Shown: piece by piece, positions 1 through 4,874 of the stretch
How positions within the stretch are numbered: the stretch's first letter is position 1
How the letters are laid out: each line of letters begins with the position of its first letter
NCBI GenBank assembly: GCA_034435395.1
Contig: DAOTXK010000336.1
Location: forward strand, 1 to 5,554
Direction of reading: 5' to 3'
Length of the DNA stretch: 5,554 nt
Source of the DNA: DAOTXK01 sp034435395
GTDB lineage: Bacteria; Chloroflexota; Anaerolineae; Aggregatilineales; Ch27
Notes under the pieces: model-generated
Database searches by the model: none
The model's input: the letters and a program-made list of their open reading frames with translations, nothing else
What the model was told of the DNA's origin: nothing
Program-made: the position numbers and the translations under genes

Positions 1-4
1 CTCA

Positions 5-27
5 GCCGGCGGCTTTGAGCCGCTGGC
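5..27 (-). terminator. Possible terminator hairpin after the 167-aa membrane protein gene
   Basis: An inverted repeat lies 6 bases past the stop codon of the 34-537 gene. GCCAGCGGCT pairs with AGCCGCCGGC around a CAA loop on the minus strand, with one A-C mismatch. The position just after a stop fits an intrinsic terminator. The window ends four bases later, so the T-tract that would decide it cannot be seen. Confidence 0.35.
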
Positions 28-33
28 GACACC

Positions 34-537
34 TCAGTACGGAAAACGCGCCACGAACGCCTCCAGGGTCGTCTCACTGTCCGCCTGGGCGTCGAAAAAA
101 AACGGCCCGTGGCTCCAGGCTAGGCGCGCCCGCCCGTCCCCCATGATCACACACAGGTAACTGGGATCGAAGCCGATCCGGGAGCGGTGCAGGCGCGACC
201 GGACCTCCGGCTGTCGTTCCACCTCGGCCACCCGCGCCTGCGCTTCCGCCGCCGAGGCGTCTCTCACAGCCTGCATCCCCACCTGCGCCTCCCCCCTGCG
301 GTAGATCGCCGTCCACATCCCCTCGACGTACCGGGCGTCCTCCCGCAGGAAAGGGCCGACTTCCAGCGGCAGCAGGGCGTCCAGCGTCGGGCCGGTGGGC
401 AGCGGGCGCTCAGCCAGGTCGTAGGGCACCTGGAAGGCCCCCACCAGCAGCGCCATCCCCGCCACGATGGCAGCGATCACGGCCAGCATGATCAGGGCGC
501 TGACCCCGCGCGATAACGCCCGCCCCCAACCTCGCAT
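34..537 (-). CDS. Single-pass membrane protein of unknown function, 167 aa
   Basis: I do not recognise this family. The protein starts with a short basic stretch (Arg2, Arg6, Arg10), then one strong hydrophobic segment at about residues 12-36. This predicts an N-in membrane anchor with about 130 residues outside the cell. The outer part has a Pro-rich linker (about 37-50), then an alpha/beta-looking region with a Glu/Ala/Arg-rich helix (about 91-118) and a C-terminal stretch rich in Phe and Trp (WSHGPFFFDA, 141-150). There is no lipobox and no clear signal peptidase site, so an uncleaved anchor is more likely than secretion. The start is supported by GGGGAAGG just upstream (541-548) and a TATAAT box 41 bases before the ATG. 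It is separated from nuoN upstream by a terminator and its own -10 box, so it is probably transcribed alone. The coding call is firm; the function is open. Confidence 0.85.
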   Translation of the reverse strand: MRGWGRALSRGVSALIMLAVIAAIVAGMALLVGAFQVPYDLAERPLPTGPTLDALLPLEVGPFLREDARYVEGMWTAIYRRGEAQVGMQAVRDASAAEAQARVAEVERQPEVRSRLHRSRIGFDPSYLCVIMGDGRARLAWSHGPFFFDAQADSETTLEAFVARFPY

Positions 538-578
538 CGTCCTTCCCCATCATCGGCTGTCAGTGGCAATCAGGGAGA

Positions 579-584
579 ATTATA
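579..584 (-). promoter_or_regulatory. -10 box for the 167-aa membrane protein gene
   Basis: A perfect TATAAT on the minus strand sits in otherwise GC-rich DNA, about 41 bases before the ATG at 537 and downstream of the nuoN terminator. I see no good -35 hexamer at 16-19 bases. The promoter may be weak or may rely on an activator. The position matches the spacing of the -10 boxes before the two SH3-domain genes (42-45 bases from their starts). Confidence 0.45.
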
Positions 585-608
585 ACCGCTTCCCGGCGAC
601 GGCGATCC

Positions 609-650
609 CACACAAAACGGGTGCCACGCCCATCCTCAGGCGTCACACCC
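609..650 (-). terminator. Intrinsic terminator of nuoN
   Basis: The minus strand reads GGGTG-TG-ACGCC, an 8-base loop, then GGCGT-GG-CACCC. This gives two 5-bp stems separated by a 2x2 internal loop. It is followed directly by GTTTTGTG (611-618), a short, interrupted T-tract. It begins 28 bases past the nuoN stop codon. Both position and orientation fit factor-independent termination of nuoN. Confidence 0.55.
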
Positions 651-678
651 GCCGGTCAGCAACGGATTGAGTCCGCTG

Positions 679-2196
679 TTACCCCCCGCCCAGCGCGGCC
701 AGGGCGATCTGCACGCCGCCCGCCAGGTCCGCCGCCAGGAAGGGCAGCGCCCCGAAGATCAGCGTGCCCAGGGCAGTCACCAGCAGTGCCGCCCGCAGCG
801 TGCGCGGCACCACCGCCATGCTGGCATCCGCCGGGCCGTCCTCCAGAAACATGCGGACCACCACGCGCACATAGTAGAACGCGCCCACCACGCTGGTCAG
901 CACGCCGATCACCGCCAGCAGGCTCAGGTCCGCCCGGATGGCCGCCCAGAAGACGTACCACTTGCCGACAAACCCGGCGGTCAGCGGGATGCCGGTCAGG
1001 CTGAACATAAAAAAGGCCATGGCCAGCGCCAGCCAGGGCCGCTGCCGCCCCAGGCCCCGGAAGTCGTCCAGAGTGACGCCGCCGCCATCGTCGCGCTCCA
1101 CGGCGATGACCACCGCGAAGGCCCCCAGGTTGGTGAAGGCATACGTCAGCAGGTAAATCAGCGCCGCCTGCACGCCCTGGTTCGCCACCGAGGGATGGCC
1201 CGCCGCCGCCACGGCCATCAGGATATAACCGGCGTGGGCGATGGAGGAATAGGCCAGCATCCGCTTGATGTTGCGCTGCATGATGGCCACGGTGTTGCCC
1301 AGGATCAGAGTCAGCGCGGCGATGAAAGCCAGCGTGTCCATCCAGGCGGCGGCGGTCGCCCCGGCCAGTTGCAGCGCCGGCAGCCCGACGACCAGCACCC
1401 GCAACAGGGCGGCGAACCCGCCCGCCTTGGCTCCCACGCTCATGAAAGCCGTGACCGGCGTCGGCGCGCCCTCGTACACATCCGGCGTCCACATATGGAA
1501 AGGCACGGCGGCCACCTTGAAGCCCAGCGCCACCGTGATCAGGCCCGCGCCCAGCAGCAGCAGGAAACGCGCCCCGGTCTCGCCCGCCATGATCGCCCCC
1601 ACCGCCGCCCAGATTCCCGGCAGGCTGGTGGTGCCGGTCGCCCCGTACACCAGGGCGATGCCGTAGACCAGGAAGCCGCTGGCGAACGCCCCCAGCAGAA
1701 AATACTTAAGCGCCGCTTCCTCGCTCTTGACCTCCGGGCGGCGGAAGCCACTCAACACATAGAGCGGGATGCTCAGCAGTTCCAGCGCCACGAAGACGAT
1801 GATCAGGTCGTTGGCCCCGGCCATGAACATCATGCCGCCAGTGGTGAACAGCAGCAGGAAATAGTACTCGCTGCGATCCATGTCCGTGCGGCGCAGGTAA
1901 TCCATCGCCAGCAGGACCCCCAGCCCGCCGGTGAGCAGCACGATCACGTTGACGAAGCTGGTGAACGGCCCGGCGACAAACATGCCGCCAAACGCCTGGC
2001 CCTCCTGATCGAAGGCGGCGACGGTCAGCGCCAGGCTGACCAGCATGCCGACCAGGGTCAGCCAGCCGATCCAGTGATGGCGCTGCCGGGGTAAGACCAG
2101 ATCGACCAGCATCAGCACAATCGCGCCGACCAGCAGCGAGACGGCGGGCAGCGCGACCGTCATGTTCAGGCTTTCGAGAGTCGGGAGTTCGATCAT
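679..2196 (-). CDS. nuoN: NADH-quinone oxidoreductase subunit N (complex I, NuoN)
   Basis: This is one of the three antiporter-like membrane subunits of respiratory complex I (NDH-1). These subunits carry protons across the membrane while NADH or another donor reduces quinone. The 505-aa protein is of normal length for NuoN and strongly hydrophobic, with about 14 expected membrane segments. Family hallmarks are all visible: Glu139 in the ALELLSIPLYVL stretch, Lys164 in ALKYFLLGAFASGF, Lys227 and His234 in GFKVAAVPFHMWTPDVYEG, Lys257 in SVGAKAGGFAALLRV, Lys311 with His321 in IKRMLAYSSIAHAGYI, and Lys412 in GIPLTAGFVGKWYVF. These match the channel Glu/Lys residues known in the family, and FHMWTPDVYEGAPTPVTAF is a typical NuoN sequence. 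The ATG at 2196 has a modest AGGGTGG upstream; Met12 (2163) is a weaker alternative with no clear binding site. No frameshift or missing key residue is seen. nuoN usually directly follows nuoM, but here it follows a non-coding gap and a secreted SH3-domain gene. Confidence 0.97.
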   Translation of the reverse strand: MIELPTLESLNMTVALPAVSLLVGAIVLMLVDLVLPRQRHHWIGWLTLVGMLVSLALTVAAFDQEGQAFGGMFVAGPFTSFVNVIVLLTGGLGVLLAMDYLRRTDMDRSEYYFLLLFTTGGMMFMAGANDLIIVFVALELLSIPLYVLSGFRRPEVKSEEAALKYFLLGAFASGFLVYGIALVYGATGTTSLPGIWAAVGAIMAGETGARFLLLLGAGLITVALGFKVAAVPFHMWTPDVYEGAPTPVTAFMSVGAKAGGFAALLRVLVVGLPALQLAGATAAAWMDTLAFIAALTLILGNTVAIMQRNIKRMLAYSSIAHAGYILMAVAAAGHPSVANQGVQAALIYLLTYAFTNLGAFAVVIAVERDDGGGVTLDDFRGLGRQRPWLALAMAFFMFSLTGIPLTAGFVGKWYVFWAAIRADLSLLAVIGVLTSVVGAFYYVRVVVRMFLEDGPADASMAVVPRTLRAALLVTALGTLIFGALPFLAADLAGGVQIALAALGGG

Positions 2197-2240
2197 GGAC
2201 CACCCTGATATCTGGCAGAGTCAGAAAAAGGATGCATGGG

Positions 2241-2282
2241 AAAAAAGAAGTGCCGGTGAAGGCCAGCGCGGCCTCCACCGGC
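2241..2282 (-). terminator. Strong terminator-like hairpin with T-tract, 55 bases before nuoN
   Basis: On the minus strand GCCGGTG pairs with CACCGGC (7 bp); after a one-base mismatch, AGGCC pairs with GGCCT (5 bp) around a 5-base loop. The hairpin is followed by ACTTCTTTTTTCCC, a classic T-tract. The opposite direction has no T-tract, so it acts on minus-strand transcripts. It could end read-through from the SH3b/Ig-like gene 265 bases upstream, or act as an attenuator in the nuoN leader if nuoN is transcribed from further upstream. Confidence 0.6.
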
Positions 2283-2284
2283 GT

Positions 2285-2314
2285 ATTGTAGCGTGTCCGT
2301 CCCTGGCTTGCCAG
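2285..2314 (-). promoter_or_regulatory. Candidate nuoN promoter overlapping a small palindrome
   Basis: The minus strand has CTGGCA (2309-2314; 4 of 6 matches to TTGACA), an 18-base spacer, and TACAAT (2285-2290; 5 of 6 matches to TATAAT). The -35 hexamer lies within the palindrome CTGGC-TT-GCCAG (2303-2314), which could be an operator. Predicted transcription would begin near 2278, inside the first arm of the terminator-like hairpin. No better promoter is visible nearer the nuoN start. Confidence 0.3.
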
Positions 2315-2337
2315 AGCCGGAGCGGCGACGGGGGATC

Positions 2338-2380
2338 GGCGGTCGATGATGACGATCGCCTCTGGGCCGTCAGCGCCCAG
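2338..2380. repeat. Two adjacent small hairpins
   Basis: GGCGGTCG (2338-2345) can pair with CGATCGCC (2353-2360) over 8 bp including one G-T, around the loop ATGATGA. CTGGGC (2362-2367) pairs with GCCCAG (2375-2380) around a 7-base loop. Neither is followed by a T-tract. They lie directly beside the 2380-2439 element and may belong to the same structured unit. The function is unknown. Confidence 0.4.
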
Positions 2381-2439
2381 TAGCGGCGCGAGGAGTCGCG
2401 CCGTTCTTGGTTGGGCGTCGGACCTCAGTCCGCCGCTAC
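2380..2439. repeat. 60-bp two-hairpin palindromic element (REP-like)
   Basis: The element is bounded by a perfect 9-bp inverted repeat: GTAGCGGCG (2380-2388) and CGCCGCTAC (2431-2439). Inside, CGGCGCGA (2384-2391) pairs perfectly with TCGCGCCG (2396-2403) around a GGAG loop, and CGGAC (2419-2423) pairs with GTCCG (2428-2432) around CTCA. The outer repeat overlaps the inner stems, so the foldings compete. Paired hairpins with inverted ends in an intergenic gap are the form of dispersed REP-like or non-autonomous mobile repeats. Whether it recurs in the genome cannot be judged from one copy. Confidence 0.45.
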
Positions 2440-2547
2440 GATCAGGCGTCGAGCACCTGGGCTACGTCGGTCGCTATCCGCCGTGATTTGTAAAACTCAT
2501 CATCACCACGCCAAGGTGGGCGGCAGCACTCACGCCGAAGGCCCGCC

Positions 2548-3843
2548 CTAGCCGCTGACGCTGACCGTCACCGACCGCAACTGCACCGTGTTGTCCGCTG
2601 TGGTGACGCGCAGGATGTAGACGGCAGTGGCCGTCGGGCATTCCTGCCGCGAGCCGTGGCTGCTCACCGGCTCGTTCTGGTAAAACACCTGCTGCGCGCC
2701 GGTCACGGCCCAGTTCAGCGTCACGCACTGCCCGGCGCTGATAAACGTGCTGGAGGCGTTGAAGGCGATGGTCAGCGCTTCCGGCGTGCCGACGCCCGCC
2801 CAGCCCACGGTGACCGTCAGCTCCCGGTCGATGGGCTGGCCTTCCAGCGTAATCACGTGCAGCCGGTAGGTGGTGGTCTCCGTCGGGCACTCGCGCCGGA
2901 AGCCCTGGCCGTCGACCGGCTGTTCCTGGTAGTACACCGCCTGCACGCCGGAGACATTCCACTCCGTGGTCACGCATTCGCCGGGCAGGATGTTCTCCCG
3001 GTCGACGACGAACGAGACATCCGCCACGCCGATGAACACATCCACCTGGCGGGTGACAACCGTGTAGTCGGGCAAAACCACCTGCAAATTGTAGCGCGTC
3101 GCGGTCGTCGGGCATTCGGTCCGCTCCCCGTGCGGCCCGACCGTCCGGGCCTTGTAATAGACCCCCCTGGCCCCGACCACCGTCCAACTGATGGTCACGC
3201 ACTGCCCCGGCGGGATGAAGGTGCGGTCGGCCCGGAAGTCGATGTACACCTCGCCCGGCGCGACCACCGGCAGGCTGGCCATCGAACCGGCCACCACGTC
3301 GATATAACGTCCCGCCGCCCAGCCGCGATAATTCCCGTATTCGATGAACACCCACAGCCCGCCCGGCGTCACCGCCCGCGCCGAGGCCTGCCTCCCCGCC
3401 GGGAATGGCACCACCAGGTCGGCCTCCGGGTCCGGCTCCAGGCGCAGGTTGACATCGGCGATGGGTGAGACGATCACCTCCCCCGCCGGGACATACCCGC
3501 CGGTCACCGCTGGCGGCTCCAGGTCGTTGGACAGCGGCAGCGCGGCGATGTCCCCGCCCTCCAGGGTGAAGTACTGCCGCGCCGCCCAGCCTGGCTGGCC
3601 GTTGTAGGTCACCCGCAGCCAGCGGTAATTGGTGCTGATGGCCGTGGCCGTCAGCAGCGTCCCTCGTGGCATGGTGGCGTAAATGCGGGAGGCGGTGCTC
3701 GGCGCGGCCCGCAGGTGAAGGTTGTGCGTGGTGCGCACCAGGACCGGCTCCTGGGCCACCGCCGGGATGATGGCCGCCAGGATCACCGCCAGCAGCACGC
3801 CCCATCGCAGCAGCTTGAGGACAGCCCTTCGCTTGTGTGCCAT
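2548..3843 (-). CDS. Secreted protein with two SH3b domains and three Ig-like repeats, 431 aa
   Basis: Residues 1-30 form a signal peptide: basic MAHKRR, hydrophobic core about 11-28, likely cleavage after AVA30. Two bacterial SH3 (SH3b) domains follow, at about 35-95 (NLHLRAAPSTAS...WLRVTYNGQPGWAARQY) and about 122-182 (VNLRLEPDPEADLV...WVFIEYGNYRGWAAGRY). Three Ig-like beta-sandwich repeats then run at about 198-272, 273-347 and 354-429. Each has CVT-x-x-W near its start and ECP or ECPT-type residues before a TTxY strand. Their cysteines (215/244, 290/319, 373/402) are each exactly 29 apart and probably form a disulfide per domain. SH3b domains in secreted bacterial proteins generally bind cell wall or other ligands, so this is likely an extracellular binding or scaffolding protein; no enzymatic domain is visible. 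The ATG at 3843 is chosen because the signal peptide begins there and a promoter lies just upstream; a longer open frame reaching 4164 overlaps the previous gene and is rejected. A GGAG lies 11 bases before the start, slightly far. Confidence 0.93.
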   Translation of the reverse strand: MAHKRRAVLKLLRWGVLLAVILAAIIPAVAQEPVLVRTTHNLHLRAAPSTASRIYATMPRGTLLTATAISTNYRWLRVTYNGQPGWAARQYFTLEGGDIAALPLSNDLEPPAVTGGYVPAGEVIVSPIADVNLRLEPDPEADLVVPFPAGRQASARAVTPGGLWVFIEYGNYRGWAAGRYIDVVAGSMASLPVVAPGEVYIDFRADRTFIPPGQCVTISWTVVGARGVYYKARTVGPHGERTECPTTATRYNLQVVLPDYTVVTRQVDVFIGVADVSFVVDRENILPGECVTTEWNVSGVQAVYYQEQPVDGQGFRRECPTETTTYRLHVITLEGQPIDRELTVTVGWAGVGTPEALTIAFNASSTFISAGQCVTLNWAVTGAQQVFYQNEPVSSHGSRQECPTATAVYILRVTTADNTVQLRSVTVSVSG

Positions 3844-3885
3844 AGCTCTTGCTTCTCCAGCCGTTGACCGTCGTCGGATACGGCC

Positions 3886-3914
3886 ATTATAGCTGAAGAG
3901 CGATTCGCGGGCAG
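3886..3914 (-). promoter_or_regulatory. Promoter of the SH3b/Ig-like gene
   Basis: The minus strand has a perfect TATAAT (3886-3891), a 17-base spacer, and CTGCCC (3909-3914; 3 of 6 matches to TTGACA). The -10 box lies 42 bases before the ATG at 3843, inside the 128-bp gap between the two SH3-domain genes. It supports independent transcription and the short start. Confidence 0.5.
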
Positions 3915-3971
3915 GCGGGACCAGGGCCCCAGGGGCACCCGTTCGCCGGGGCAGAAGCCAACGGCTGACCG

Positions 3972-4688
3972 TCAGGTCCCCACCAGCGCCGCCGCGATCC
4001 AGGCCCAGGCTTCCTGGAAGCGCCCGTATGGCGAGAGCAGCTCCGGCGGCGTCTCCTGGCTGGGGAAGGTGCGCCGGGCCACCGTCGCCCCGGTCGAGCG
4101 GTCGACCAGGCGCACGGCGAAGTCGGCATAGGTCAGGTACGCCTCGTGGTTCCCGGAGGCGCACAGGCCGGGCAGGCGCAGCTCATTGCGCACGTAGACG
4201 GCGAAACGGGCCTGGTCAACCGACTCGACGCGGCTCTCCGCCGGGGCCCAACTCTGCCAGGTGTGCGGCACGGTGAAGCCGTCGATGGCGAAAAACAGGC
4301 CGCCCGGGATCGGCGCGTCCGGCGGCGCGGCGTCGGCGGCCAGGAGCGTCGCCTGGCCGTCCATCACCGGCAGCGCGGCCAGGCTGCCGCCCTGCACCGT
4401 CAGGGAGTAAAAAAACAGCCAGCCGCTCCGTCCGGCGAAGTCCACCCGGACCCAGGTGCGGTCGGCGTTGACGGCGAGCGGCGTGAGCGCCGTGTGATAG
4501 GGGACCGTCGCCAGCACATCGCTGGCCGGGGAAGGGCTGGCCCGCAGGTGGAGATTGGTGTTGGTGATGACCGTGACCGCCTGGCCCTGCGCGGCGGCGG
4601 TCAGCGGCGTGACCAGCGCGGCGGTCAGCAGCATGGCAGCCAGCAGCGTGGCTGGCAGGAGGGCGGTAGGGCGTTGCAGTAGCGTCAT
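3972..4688 (-). CDS. Secreted protein with one SH3b domain and an unrecognised C-terminal domain, 238 aa
   Basis: Residues 1-33 form a signal peptide with a long Leu/Ala core and a likely cut after TAAA33, before QGQAV. There is no lipobox Cys, so the mature protein is probably released or wall-associated. One SH3b domain spans about 37-100 (TNLHLRASPSPASDVLATV...WVRVDFAGRSGWLFFYSL). It closely resembles the first SH3b of the next gene, including the tail GGSLAALPV against GGDIAALPL. The C-terminal region (about 125-238) is beta-rich, with ADFAVRLVDRSTGATVARRTF near 188-208 and a Trp-containing amphipathic end (AWAWIAAAL). I do not recognise this domain. It has a single Cys (176). The ATG at 4688 is preceded by GGGAG with an 8-base gap (4697-4701) and a promoter 45 bases upstream; a longer frame to 4871 would run through that promoter and a terminator. 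No clear terminator follows the gene. Confidence 0.92.
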   Translation of the reverse strand: MTLLQRPTALLPATLLAAMLLTAALVTPLTAAAQGQAVTVITNTNLHLRASPSPASDVLATVPYHTALTPLAVNADRTWVRVDFAGRSGWLFFYSLTVQGGSLAALPVMDGQATLLAADAAPPDAPIPGGLFFAIDGFTVPHTWQSWAPAESRVESVDQARFAVYVRNELRLPGLCASGNHEAYLTYADFAVRLVDRSTGATVARRTFPSQETPPELLSPYGRFQEAWAWIAAALVGT

Positions 4689-4733
4689 GGTCAGCTCTCC
4701 CGGATAACCCGATATTTTGGGCAGATATAGCCA

Positions 4734-4762
4734 TTTATAGCGCCGGCAGCGGCGGGGGGCAA
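4734..4762 (-). promoter_or_regulatory. Promoter of the single-SH3b gene
   Basis: The minus strand reads TTGCCC (4757-4762; 4 of 6 to TTGACA), an exact 17-base spacer, and TATAAA (4734-4739; 5 of 6 to TATAAT). It lies 45 bases before the ATG at 4688 and just downstream of the terminator of the preceding gene, where a new transcription start is expected. Confidence 0.5.
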
Positions 4763-4790
4763 ATGGCCTTCTCCCGGAGACCTCCGTACC

Positions 4791-4859
4791 CAAACTAAAG
4801 AGGGCGTTCCGGTCGAACGCCCTCCGCAAAGGATTCGTGGCGGCGGCTATACCCGCCGC
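4791..4859 (-). terminator. Intrinsic terminator with an upstream second hairpin
   Basis: GAGGGCGTTC (4800-4809) pairs perfectly over 10 bp with GAACGCCCTC (4815-4824) around a 5-base loop. On the minus strand it is followed by TTTAGTTTG. It begins 50 bases past the stop codon of the Ig-like/PPC-like gene. A further 7-bp hairpin (4840-4846 with 4853-4859) lies between that stop and the terminator. The plus-strand direction lacks a T-tract, so it serves the gene at 4875-5554. Confidence 0.7.
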
Positions 4860-4874
4860 GCCCGCGATCAATCA

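Larger units (their letters stand above)
2197..2547. other. Non-coding gap of 351 bp with many inverted repeats
   Basis: No credible gene lies between the SH3b/Ig-like gene and nuoN; the short open frames here have no homology-like features or usable start signals. The gap is instead packed with inverted repeats. In order along the plus strand they are a terminator-like hairpin (2252-2282), a palindrome CTGGC-TT-GCCAG (2303-2314), hairpins at 2338-2360 and 2362-2380, and a two-hairpin element (2380-2439). From 2440 to 2547 I see little structure. The exception is a weak 6-bp pairing of GGGCGG (2518-2523) with CCGCCC (2543-2548), which has no T-tract. No convincing terminator lies close behind the SH3b/Ig-like gene. 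Confidence 0.6.

Noticed and set aside
667..2094. Long open frame (475 codons) on the plus strand opposite nuoN
   Set aside because: The translation is rich in Gln, Arg, His, Gly and Pro with no domain pattern, as expected opposite a GC-rich gene. The minus strand encodes an unmistakable NuoN.
2162..2383. Plus-strand frame of 73 codons in the gap before nuoN
   Set aside because: It starts inside nuoN on the opposite strand, has no convincing binding site, and its DNA is mostly inverted repeats.
2548..3805. Other long frames across the SH3b/Ig-like gene (minus-strand frame 2474-3805, plus-strand frame 2656-3468)
   Set aside because: These are Gly/Ala/Arg/His/Pro-rich shadow frames. They lack a signal peptide or domain pattern, while the true frame has repeated SH3b and Ig-like modules.
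3858..3967. 9-bp inverted repeat CAGCCGTTG (3858-3866) and CAACGGCTG (3959-3967) bracketing the gap between the SH3-domain genes
   Set aside because: It is short, with about 90 bases between the arms and no extension of the match on either side. There is no T-tract or coding change to suggest a mobile element, so chance is likely in GC-rich DNA.
3844..4164. Upstream extension of the SH3b/Ig-like gene to a start at 4164 (538 aa)
   Set aside because: It would overlap the end of the preceding SH3b gene in another frame, run through the TATAAT box, and bury a clear signal peptide at internal position 108.
4689..4871. Upstream extension of the single-SH3b gene to a start at 4871 (299 aa)
   Set aside because: The extra part crosses the terminator hairpin of the previous gene and the promoter at 4734-4762. 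The signal peptide begins at 4688, with a good ribosome binding site.
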